A DNA stretch of 12,009 bases from JBOGGN01 sp050744165 (GTDB lineage Bacteria > Actinomycetota > Acidimicrobiia > Acidimicrobiales > Palsa-688), in the NCBI GenBank assembly GCA_050744165.1, contig JBOGGN010000201.1, positions 1 to 12,009 on the forward strand. Reading direction: 5' to 3'. The first letter of the stretch is position 1. Each line of letters opens with the position of its first letter. Below are positions 6,463 through 12,009 of the stretch, one piece after another. The translations under genes and the position numbers were made by a program. The notes under the pieces were generated by a model that saw only the letters and a list, made by a program, of their open reading frames with translations, made no database searches and was not told the origin of the DNA.

Positions 6463-7458
6463 CTACAGGCTGGAAACGTAGTTCTTGTAGGCGTTGTAGA
6501 AGTAGCTGGTTTTGAGGTCGAGGGGGTCCATCTGGGTTGAGAATGAGAAGCCTGTGCGGGCGGCGGCGTCGCCGCAGGTGGCTTGCAGGTCGCTTTGGAG
6601 TGTGGCCGGGGCCATTGGTCCTCCCGGGCTGTACATGTCGGCGTCTTGCCACAGCGCGGTGCCGGTGCCGTACAGGGCGGCCGACAGTGCCGAGAACCAG
6701 TCGCTGATGTTGGCCGCGCGGATGTAGCCCGACCCGCCGCCGTCTTGCACGTTGAGCACGTCCAGCGACCCCATCACGGCTTGGGCGCTGCTCGCGAAGG
6801 CCGCGGTGGACTCGTGCAGCCCGGAATAGGTGGGCGATGTCATGACTTTCAGGTCGCCATCGTGGGTGTGCAGGTATGCCGCCAGGGACGAGAAGAACCA
6901 CGTCATGGGGGCCACCAGCGACGGGTTCGCCAGCAGGCCGTCGTCGACCTCGTTGCTCACATACCAGCCCGCGACCTGCCCCGGGTAGCGGGCCCACAGC
7001 TGATCGGCCGTTCGCTCGTCGACGTACAACTGGTTGCTCAGGAACTGGTAGTCGCCGGCGTGGGCCTGCCAGGCGTACACGTTGCCCAACCCCAGCCATA
7101 CCCCCATCTGGTTGCTGCGGGCGGCGGACAGCAGCGCCCCGACCATGTCCGCGTACTCCGGGTACCAGGTGACGGGATCGGGGTAATACGCCTGGTTGGC
7201 GTCCATGTCCACGGTCCACTGGTCGATTACGTTGCGAATACCGACCGTCCGCATATTGCCCAACTCTTGCTGGTAGCGGGTCGCCGACCATGCGAATACG
7301 GAATACGAGGGCTGGAGAAAAGTGCCAGTCAACGTGGCCCCGCACCCGTTCCCGCCACTGGCGGCGTGCGCCGTCGACGGCGCCAACCCGACCAGGCCCG
7401 CGAACAGCGAAACGGCGCCCAAGGCAACGACTTTCGAAACCGACCGTGCGAGTTTCAC
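6463..7458 (-). CDS. Secreted DUF4434-type glycoside-hydrolase-like protein
   Basis: The GTG at 7458 overlaps the TGA of the upstream gene as GTGA, which indicates translational coupling and fixes the start. The 331-residue product begins with a signal peptide (basic KLARSVSK, hydrophobic core, likely cleavage after AHA at about residue 32). The mature part looks like a TIM-barrel of the DUF4434 family, related to glycoside hydrolases. It has TGTFLQPSYSVFAWS at about 44-58, the strand VGIRNVIDQW at 72-81, WYVSNEVDDG at 165-174 (Glu170 fits an acid/base residue), and VLNVQDGGGSG at 234-244 (Asp239). Cys39 and Cys295 may pair. It presumably acts on a polysaccharide outside the cell; the substrate is unknown. 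The gene seems intact, unlike its neighbours. The family call is from recognised sequence pattern, not from a search. Confidence 0.8.
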   Translation of the reverse strand: MKLARSVSKVVALGAVSLFAGLVGLAPSTAHAASGGNGCGATLTGTFLQPSYSVFAWSATRYQQELGNMRTVGIRNVIDQWTVDMDANQAYYPDPVTWYPEYADMVGALLSAARSNQMGVWLGLGNVYAWQAHAGDYQFLSNQLYVDERTADQLWARYPGQVAGWYVSNEVDDGLLANPSLVAPMTWFFSSLAAYLHTHDGDLKVMTSPTYSGLHESTAAFASSAQAVMGSLDVLNVQDGGGSGYIRAANISDWFSALSAALYGTGTALWQDADMYSPGGPMAPATLQSDLQATCGDAAARTGFSFSTQMDPLDLKTSYFYNAYKNYVSSL

Positions 7459-8003
7459 GGCAGCAGGGTCGATGTCGCGACGCGGCCACTCGGCAGGTCG
7501 GACGGAACTACGTCGCCAACGGGAGCAACTAATCGACCCACGCTTGAGCCAGGGAGGCCTAAAAAATTATCTGGAGGTCCCAGGCGCGCTGTGACCGCCG
7601 CTGTAGAGGACTGCGCCGAGAAGGTGACGTCGGTTCCGTGTAGCAATTGGCCGGGTACTTCGGTCCAGATTCGGGCCCACAATGTCCGTCCGTCCGGCAG
7701 ACCGTTGACGACGAGACTGTTCTGCGAGGAGGGGACGAAGCTGGTGAACACGTCACCGTTGCCGGGGCTGGTGCCGATTGCCAAAAAGTATTCGGAGGCG
7801 CCGGGCGCCTGCGACCATTGGAAGGGGCCCGTCATGCCGTTGTTGGCCGACCCGACAACTGGGTGTATGAACTCCGCCACGGTGGATGGCGCGACGGCCG
7901 GCGCAGCCTCAACCGGTGTCGACAGCGTCGATGCCAGTATGCCTGTGCTGATTGCGATCGTCAGAGGGCAGCAGAGGAGCCCTATGCGTATCTTACGGCG
8001 CAT
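7455..8003 (-). CDS. Secreted Fn3-like protein coupled to the DUF4434 gene
   Basis: The ATG at 8003 has a strong GGAGG site 7 bases upstream. The 182-residue product carries a signal peptide (RRKIR, hydrophobic core, cleavage likely after VEA at about residue 33). One beta-sandwich-like domain covers about 48-130, containing GPFQWSQAPGASEYFLAIGT and LPDGRTLWARIWTEV. This W...Y-x-L-x-IGT plus L-W-A-R-I-W pattern is typical of Fn3-like modules in secreted actinobacterial proteins and often binds carbohydrate or acts as spacer. The last 50 residues are Gly/Pro/Ser-rich without a clear fold. The stop overlaps the start of the DUF4434 gene, so the two proteins are probably made together and act on one extracellular target. 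No catalytic residues are evident. Confidence 0.82.
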   Translation of the reverse strand: MRRKIRIGLLCCPLTIAISTGILASTLSTPVEAAPAVAPSTVAEFIHPVVGSANNGMTGPFQWSQAPGASEYFLAIGTSPGNGDVFTSFVPSSQNSLVVNGLPDGRTLWARIWTEVPGQLLHGTDVTFSAQSSTAAVTARLGPPDNFLGLPGSSVGRLVAPVGDVVPSDLPSGRVATSTLLP

Positions 8004-8029
8004 TAATCAGCCTCCAATTGGTGGGACGA

Positions 8030-8057
8030 CCCGATCTCTATTGTCCGATGGATCGGG
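8030..8057 (-). promoter_or_regulatory. 7-bp inverted repeat upstream of the Fn3-like/DUF4434 operon
   Basis: CCCGATC (8030-8036) and GATCGGG (8051-8057) flank a 14-base spacer containing TATTGTC, about 27 bases upstream of the ATG. Position and symmetry suit an operator or a 5'-leader hairpin. I could not pick a convincing -35/-10 pair. Confidence 0.35.
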
Positions 8058-8496
8058 AGCGGCGTAATGAGCCAAGCGCGTCATTCAGCGCGGTGCAGCT
8101 GGCCTAGATTCCACTCCCGGGTCTCATGGCCCTGGTCGCGTCCGCCGAGACGGTGGCTGGGAGAGCGCCGATACAGCGACCAAGGAAGCCCAGTGGTGCT
8201 GCACGGCCATTGTGGTTGTGCCGGGTGCTCCGTGTCATGGCGAACATTCAGGTTTCGCCAACAACGGTGTTTTGGAAGACTTCTATCGTCTGGGAGATGC
8301 TTCCGTCGACCAGCTTCGGTTCGAGCTCGCGATTCGACATTGGCGAGCTGGATGACTTGGCGCCAGATCGGATCGACACCTGCTTCTCGCGGCGCTCACG
8401 CCAGCGCGAGCGTGAGTGCCTTTGGCACACCCGACCGTCGGCCTGTGCGGAGGGCCTGGAAGCGGTCGGACCATTGCCTAGGGGCTCGGTACAGTC
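8058..8496. other. Gene-free stretch between operon and integrase remnant
   Basis: No open frame here looks like a real protein. CTCACGC (8395-8401) and GCGTGAG (8410-8416) form a perfect 7-bp hairpin with an 8-base loop, placed about 80 bases beyond the integrase remnant's end, where a terminator for it could lie. The rest may be deleted integrase or other eroded cargo. Confidence 0.4.
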
Positions 8497-9400
8497 TTAG
8501 GTGCCGCCCAAGGCGTTGGCGAGTTCGTCGGCCAGATGTCATTCACGGCGCGACCGGCTTCACGCTGACAACACTTGTGGCGCTTGCGTTCGAAGCCGTG
8601 CCCGTCATCGGGGACGCTGCGGCGCCTCGGACGGCGCCGTCAAGCAGTCTGGGCGTACCTCCATCACCGCCGGACCGCCCGCCCCCGATTGCCGGCCCGG
8701 GTCGGTTCACGAGCAATCGCTGATCGTGCCTGGACACCGTCTGCCCCGGCGCATTGGTCCTGCCTTTCGCACACCCTGGCGAGTATGGAAATCGTGTCAG
8801 GTCCACGTTGAACGTCCGTTCCCGATGAGTTTTCGTGCCCTTGGCCTTGTTCGCCACGCCGATCGCGGTGTCGACAGTGATCTTGTGTCGCTTCCAGTCG
8901 ACGCGCGACCGACGGATTCCTACCAGCTCCCCTCGGCGCATGCCGGTGACAGCTCCGAGCATGAGCACCGGCGCGATGTCCGGCACAACCTCGACCGCGG
9001 TGGCGAGCAGGAGTGTGAGTTGCCCGACCTCCCGGGGTGTCCGATCTCTTGACACCTGCGTGCTTGTCGGGAGCTGGAACTCGGCCATGGGGTCCCGGAT
9101 GACCATCGCTCGGCGCTTTGCCCAGCGAAAGAACGGTTGGTACAGGTTCTTCGCCTGGCTGAGCCGGGACCTGCTGAGGCCCGCCGTACGCATGGCGCCG
9201 AAAATCCGGTCCATTGTTGCCGAGTCGACGCCACTCAACCGGAGGGAGCCGATGGTTGGCGAGAACCACCGGCGATGCAGGCTGCGATAGTCGGTCACCG
9301 TCTTGTCAGCGCGTCCCTTCTCGACGCTCAGATGTTCCGTGAGGAAGAGCTCGATCGCCTGGTCGACGGTCAGGTCGCGGGTATCCCTGTCAGCGGGCAA
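8497..9400 (-). pseudogene. Tyrosine recombinase/integrase, frameshifted and missing most catalytic residues
   Basis: Reading from TTG 9400 gives an N-terminal SAM-like core-binding domain at about residues 10-100 (LTVDQAIELFL, ADKTVTDYRSLHRRW, LSQAKNLYQPFFRWAKRRAM). The start of the catalytic domain follows, with GAVTGMRRGELVGIRRSRVD; Arg155 is the first catalytic Arg, and the KGTKTHRERTFNVDL strand carries the catalytic Lys region. A base is missing near 8798; the next frame continues as DTISILARVCERQDQCA, as expected of the family. The HxLRH box, the second His and the nucleophilic Tyr are not found in any frame. The last piece, HLADELANALGGT with TAA at 8497-8499, resembles an integrase C-terminus in yet another frame, so an internal deletion of roughly the last third is likely. 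It lies about 200 bases from its tRNA target. The true start is uncertain because only TTG is available and no ribosome site is clear. Confidence 0.82.
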
Positions 9401-9556
9401 CTGCGAGCGACCGACCTCTTCGCGGAAAGCCCAACAAGGCGGCTGCTTCCGTTTCGTTGGCGGCCGTTACCGTCCGGGTCAGCGTCCGTACTCGGCCGTC
9501 GCTCTACCGGCCTGCCGTCACCCGAAGCTCCCACGAGCCCGGTCGGACAGTTCGCC

Positions 9557-9590
9557 AGGCCACTAGGCATTGTCTTGGCCTTAGGCCACT
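9557..9590. repeat. Direct repeat AGGCCACT between integrase and tRNA, possible arm-type sites
   Basis: AGGCCACT occurs at 9557-9564 and 9583-9590, the second overlapping a TGGCC-TTA-GGCCA palindrome (9576-9588). Integrases of this kind bind short arm sites flanking attP, and the interval between int and the tRNA end is where they occur. The palindrome could instead be the tRNA's terminator. Confidence 0.3.
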
Positions 9591-9606
9591 TACCTGCACT
9601 TCTTCG

Positions 9607-9648
9607 GCGCCCCCGGCAGGATTCGAACCTGCGCACACGGTTTAGGAA
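9607..9648 (-). repeat. attR: element-supplied 3' half of tRNA-Arg
   Basis: This is the right-hand copy of the element's direct repeat, identical to 2056-2088 over 9616-9648, and it forms the 3' half of the working tRNA gene. In integrations of this type the tRNA-proximal copy comes from the element's attP and restores the gene. Confidence 0.85.
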
Positions 9649-9679
9649 ACCGATGCTCTATCCCCTGAGCTACGAGGGC
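9608..9679 (-). tRNA. tRNA-Arg, anticodon CCU
   Basis: On the minus strand the 72-base gene folds completely. The acceptor GCCCTCG pairs with CGGGGGC (one G-U), the D-arm is GCTC/GAGC, the anticodon loop TTCCTAA carries CCT, a 4-base variable region follows, and the T-arm GCAGG-TTCGAAT-CCTGC is perfect. The anticodon stem has one T-T mismatch at its outer pair. The discriminator is G and CCA is not encoded. It reads AGG codons. It is the insertion target of the element to its left. Confidence 0.95.
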
Positions 9680-9712
9680 ACGTTGTGTAGCGGATGGTCT
9701 GGAACACGGTAC

Positions 9713-9750
9713 CCGGGTGAGACCGACGTAGCCGACTACTTCTCACCCGG
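9713..9750. terminator. Nested 10-bp + 4-bp hairpin upstream of tRNA-Arg
   Basis: CCGGGTGAGA (9713-9722) pairs with TCTCACCCGG (9741-9750); inside, GTAG (9728-9731) pairs with CTAC (9736-9739) around CCGA. It lies between the tRNA and the receiver-like gene and could stop minus-strand readthrough toward the tRNA, though no T-run is present on that strand. On the + strand only CTCTT follows. Confidence 0.45.
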
Positions 9751-9787
9751 CTCTTAAGGCGCGTTCAGGCCACTCCGCGCTTGGCCT

Positions 9788-10378
9788 GTGATCCTGGTGC
9801 CCATGTTGAGCTTGCACCGCAACCGTGGCGGTGGAGGCCTGGCTCGTCGACGCGGCCGACCCCGGGACACCATCGTGGGCCCCGACCTTCAGGGGTCCTC
9901 GGCGCTGTCGCCAGGCGCGGCGACGGTCGAGCTGCTGCCCATCGAGGACGCGCTGGATCCGCCGCTCCCCGAGGCAGTGCCCGTGCTGCTCTCGCCCGGC
10001 ATGAGCGAGTTGGCGCCGGCGCTAGCTCTGTCTCTCGGTCCTCAGTACGCGGTGCAAACAGACGGCTCCGGAGAGTGGGGCGTGATGGTCGTCGGGCCAC
10101 TCGGGGCGGCGGGCATTGCCTTCCTGCGAGCCAGTCACCGCCACATGCGGTTGCTCGTCGTCGATCGGCGCTGGGCGTCGTCGCAACCCAACGAGGCCGT
10201 CTTGCACCTGGAGGCGGGAGCCGACGGTTACCTGTCCAGTCCATTGGTGGCCGAGGTGGCGTCACACATCAAAGCGCTGGTCCGGCGTTCACTGGCCAAC
10301 ACGCCGACAAGGCCGGTGCCGACGGGCGAAGGATCCGTGGTGGGTTCCGCGACGGTTCGAGCTACGAGCCCGCGATGA
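9788..10378 (+). CDS. Protein with degenerate receiver-like C-terminal half
   Basis: The frame gives 196 residues from GTG 9788; ATG at 9803 is equally possible and neither has a clear ribosome site. The N-terminal half is Arg/Pro-rich and unrecognised. The second half reads WGVMVVGPLGAAGIAFLR, then RLLVVDRR, then VLHLEAGADGYLSSPLVAEV and ASHIKALVRRS, which follows the end of a response-regulator receiver domain (the usual pattern is L-x-AGADDYLxKPF, then L-x-A-R-I-x-A-LxRR). The phospho-acceptor Asp position appears to be Gly in MVVGPLG, and the conserved Lys is Ser (LSSP), so phosphorylation is unlikely. No DNA-binding domain follows. The 3' end overlaps the end of convergent fabZ by 17 bases. 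It could be a pseudo-receiver adaptor; coding status is probable, not certain. Confidence 0.55.
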   Translation: MILVPMLSLHRNRGGGGLARRRGRPRDTIVGPDLQGSSALSPGAATVELLPIEDALDPPLPEAVPVLLSPGMSELAPALALSLGPQYAVQTDGSGEWGVMVVGPLGAAGIAFLRASHRHMRLLVVDRRWASSQPNEAVLHLEAGADGYLSSPLVAEVASHIKALVRRSLANTPTRPVPTGEGSVVGSATVRATSPR

Positions 10379-10823
10379 TGAAGATCATGCTGCCCTGCAG
10401 CGCCTTCTTCCCGTTCACGTAGGCGACACCGGAGCTCTTCCCCGCCGTCCCCCCGAGGTGGTCAACCTGGATCTCCAGCTCGAGGGTGTCGCCCGGCACC
10501 ACCTGGCGCCGGAAACGGGCGTTGTCGATCCCCCCGAACAGCGGCAGCTTCCTGCGGTAGTCGGGATGGGCCAGCAGGCAAATGGCCCCCATCTGGGCCA
10601 TAGCCTCGACCATCAACACCCCGGGAACGGTCGGCCGGCCGGGAAAATGGCCCGCAAAGAACGGCTCGTCACCCGAGAGGTGCCACTGGCCCCGGGCCGA
10701 CTTGGCAGGCACCACCTCCAAGATGGTGTCGACGAACAAGAACGGCGGCCGGTGGGGGATCAGGTCCTCCGGCCGGTACCGCGCCCAGCCCTCGGGCGTG
10801 TCGGGGAGTTCGATGGTTGCCAC
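10362..10823 (-). CDS. fabZ: 3-hydroxyacyl-ACP dehydratase, FabZ type
   Basis: FabZ removes water from 3-hydroxyacyl-ACP to give trans-2-enoyl-ACP in the FAS-II cycle, in the cytoplasm as a hot-dog-fold oligomer. The 153-residue product matches the family's usual length. It shows IPHRPPFLFVD at about 22-32 and GHFPGRPTVPGVLMVEAMAQ at 58-77, where His59 and Glu73 are the catalytic pair with the correct 14-residue spacing. I chose GTG 10823, eight bases after the fabG stop; a longer frame upstream is only overlap with fabG. No clear ribosome site is visible. A GGGGC/GCCCC hairpin (10827-10841) spans the fabG stop, so translation probably depends on coupling. It is the last gene of the operon. 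Confidence 0.93.
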   Translation of the reverse strand: MATIELPDTPEGWARYRPEDLIPHRPPFLFVDTILEVVPAKSARGQWHLSGDEPFFAGHFPGRPTVPGVLMVEAMAQMGAICLLAHPDYRRKLPLFGGIDNARFRRQVVPGDTLELEIQVDHLGGTAGKSSGVAYVNGKKALQGSMIFIIAGS

Positions 10824-10831
10824 AGGGGGGC

Positions 10832-11557
10832 TCAGTGCCCCATGCCTAGGCCGCCGTCCACTGGGATGACGGCGCCGGTGACGTAGCCGGCGGCGTCCGA
10901 CGCCAACCAGGTGACCAGCCCTGCCACCTCCGAGGCGTGGGCCATCCGCTTGAGCGGGATCTGGGCCAAGATTTCCTGCTGGCGCTTCTCCGGCAGGGCG
11001 GCGGTCATGTCGCTCTCCACGAACCCCGGGCTGACCACATTGACGGTGACACCGCGGCTGCCGATCTCTCGGGCGAGGGACCGGGCGAAGCCGACCAGAC
11101 CCGCCTTGGACGCGGCGTAGTTGGTCTGGCCCCCCGACCCTGTCAGGCCGACCACCGACGAGATCAGCACGATGCGGCCCTTGCGGGCCTTGATCATCTT
11201 GGGGACGGCCCGCTTGGCCAGCCGGTAGGCGCCGACCAGGTTGGTGTCGACGACCGACTCGAAGGCGTCCTCGGTCATCGTCATGAGCAGCCCGTCGCGG
11301 TTGACTCCGGCGTTGGCCACCAGGATCTCGACCGGCCCGAGAGTGGCTTCCACCTCGCCGAAGGCGGCGTCGACCTCGGCGGTCGAGGTGACGTCGCAGC
11401 GGACCGAGACGAAACCCTCGACCGGCTCCTTCCGATAGGTGACCGCCACCCGGTGCCCGGCTGCGGCCAGTTCGTGGGCGATGGCCAGGCCAATGCCTCG
11501 ATTCCCGCCCGTTACCAGCGCCACCCGCCCGTCGTCGGAGGCCGCCACGGCCGCCAT
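10832..11557 (-). CDS. fabG: 3-oxoacyl-ACP reductase, FabG/MabA type
   Basis: This short-chain dehydrogenase reduces 3-oxoacyl-ACP to 3-hydroxyacyl-ACP with NADPH. The 241 residues show the cofactor motif TGGNRGIG at 16-23, NAG at 82-84, and the catalytic set Asn106, Ser134, Tyr147 and Lys151 (TNYAASKAG). The N-terminal RVALVTGGNRGIGLAIAHEL and the C-terminal IPVDGGLGMGH closely resemble mycobacterial MabA (FabG1), as does the short loop after strand 2. ATG 11557 is chosen because it overlaps the fabI stop as TGATG and has a GGGGG ribosome site 6 bases upstream, inside fabI. It is tightly coupled to fabI and lies 8 bases before fabZ. All key residues are present, so it should be active. Confidence 0.95.
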   Translation of the reverse strand: MAAVAASDDGRVALVTGGNRGIGLAIAHELAAAGHRVAVTYRKEPVEGFVSVRCDVTSTAEVDAAFGEVEATLGPVEILVANAGVNRDGLLMTMTEDAFESVVDTNLVGAYRLAKRAVPKMIKARKGRIVLISSVVGLTGSGGQTNYAASKAGLVGFARSLAREIGSRGVTVNVVSPGFVESDMTAALPEKRQQEILAQIPLKRMAHASEVAGLVTWLASDAAGYVTGAVIPVDGGLGMGH

Positions 11558-12009
11558 CAAACCCCCATAGCGTGGTAGCCGCCGTCCACATGAATGATCT
11601 CGCCGGTGGTAAGCGGAAACCAGTCGCTGAGCAACATGACGCAGGCCTTGGCCACCGCCGAGGAGTCGGTGATGTCCCACCCGAGGGGAGCCCGCTCGAC
11701 CCACGCCCCTTCGAACGCCGAGAAGCCGGCGATCGACTTGGCAGCCATGGTGCGCATCGGCCCGGCGGCGACGAGGTTGACTCGCACCTTGTCGGGGCCC
11801 ACCTCCTTGGCCAGGTACCGGGCGGTCGACTCCAACCCGGCCTTGGCCACGCCCATCCAGTCGTAGGCCGGCCACGCGCGCGACGCGTCGAAGTCCAGGC
11901 CGACGATCGACCCGCCGCGGGGCATCAGCGGCAGCGCCGCCACCGCCAGCGCCTTCAGCGAGTAGGTGGACACCTGGATGGCGCTGGCCACGTCGGGCCA
12001 CTCGGTCTG
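11557..12009 (-). CDS. fabI: Enoyl-ACP reductase, FabI/InhA type (5' end outside window)
   Basis: FabI/InhA reduces trans-2-enoyl-ACP with NADH, the last step of the elongation cycle. The visible 150 C-terminal residues include SIVGLDFDASRAWPAYDWMG followed by VAKAGLES. The Tyr and Lys of YDWMGVAK have the YxxxxxxK spacing of the InhA active site (Tyr158/Lys165 in InhA). Further on come VRVNLVAAGPMRTMAAKSI, RAPLGWDI, LLSDWFPLTTGEIIHVDGG. The match is closer to mycobacterial InhA than to E. coli FabI. The NAD-binding N-terminus is cut by the window edge. The stop TGA shares a base with the fabG ATG. An inhA-like symbol would suit equally well. Confidence 0.92.
   Translation of the reverse strand, partial: QTEWPDVASAIQVSTYSLKALAVAALPLMPRGGSIVGLDFDASRAWPAYDWMGVAKAGLESTARYLAKEVGPDKVRVNLVAAGPMRTMAAKSIAGFSAFEGAWVERAPLGWDITDSSAVAKACVMLLSDWFPLTTGEIIHVDGGYHAMGV

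Larger units (their letters stand above)
2056..9648. mobile_element. Integrated element of about 7.6 kb in tRNA-Arg(CCU), partly decayed
   Basis: The element is bounded by the 33-bp direct repeat 2056-2088 / 9616-9648. A tyrosine integrase gene lies about 200 bases from the intact tRNA, the usual arrangement for integration into a tRNA 3' end. Inside are a frameshifted Fic gene, three exported-protein genes, a methyltransferase fragment and the broken integrase. All read on the minus strand except the methyltransferase fragment and the piece before it. I see no relaxase, replication gene, phage structural gene or excisionase, so it looks like the remains of an integrative element or genomic island rather than a self-transmissible one. 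With the integrase damaged, it is probably fixed unless helped in trans. Confidence 0.82.

Noticed and set aside
6583..8067. 494-codon open frame on the + strand
   Set aside because: It lies antisense to the DUF4434 and Fn3-like genes, which have signal peptides, domain patterns, a ribosome site on the first gene and a coupled start on the second; the + frame has none.
8067..8723. + strand frames across 8067-8723
   Set aside because: They lack ribosome sites and recognisable motifs, and their 3' part is antisense to the integrase remnant.
1..12009. CRISPR array, rRNA, insertion-sequence ends
   Set aside because: No regularly spaced repeats, rRNA-like sequence, transposase or terminal inverted repeats were seen.

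Overview
The window is GC-rich DNA with actinobacterial character. The best evidence is the right-hand operon: its ketoreductase and enoyl reductase resemble mycobacterial MabA and InhA rather than proteobacterial FabG and FabI. Threonine-rich secreted proteins fit the same picture. An uncultured actinomycete, perhaps of the Acidimicrobiia, is my inference; no rRNA or marker gene is present to prove it.

Layout. Bases 1-1339 are chromosomal: the 3' end of an amidohydrolase gene, then a two-helix membrane protein gene, both on the + strand. Bases 1340-2046 carry no protein gene but hold several hairpins. Among them are a strong minus-strand terminator and a stretch ending like the 3' end of a tRNA or tmRNA.

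Bases 2047-9648 are a mobile element of about 7.6 kb inserted into the 3' end of a tRNA-Arg(CCU) gene. The complete tRNA lies at 9608-9679 (minus strand). A 33-bp exact copy of its 3' part lies at 2056-2088. A tyrosine integrase gene sits next to the intact tRNA, where such elements normally carry it. The element is decaying: the integrase is frameshifted and lacks most of its catalytic C-terminus, a Fic gene carries apparent frameshifts around its catalytic motif, and a DNA methyltransferase survives only as a broken fragment. The intact cargo is three exported proteins on the minus strand: a Thr/Pro-rich PKD-like protein and a translationally coupled pair made of an Fn3-like protein and a DUF4434-type glycosidase-like protein.

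Bases 9680-12009 are chromosomal again: a nested hairpin, a + strand gene with a degenerate receiver-like C-terminal half, and a minus-strand fatty-acid elongation operon in the order fabI/inhA (cut by the window edge), fabG/mabA, fabZ. These three would catalyse three of the four steps of the FAS-II elongation cycle (reduction, dehydration, reduction).

The most notable points are the tRNA-Arg island with its secreted Fn3-like/DUF4434 pair, the Fic gene whose active site is stranded in another frame between shifts that cancel, tandem 30/33-bp repeats in front of that gene, and an unidentified structured RNA-like region that the insertion separated from the tRNA gene it probably followed.
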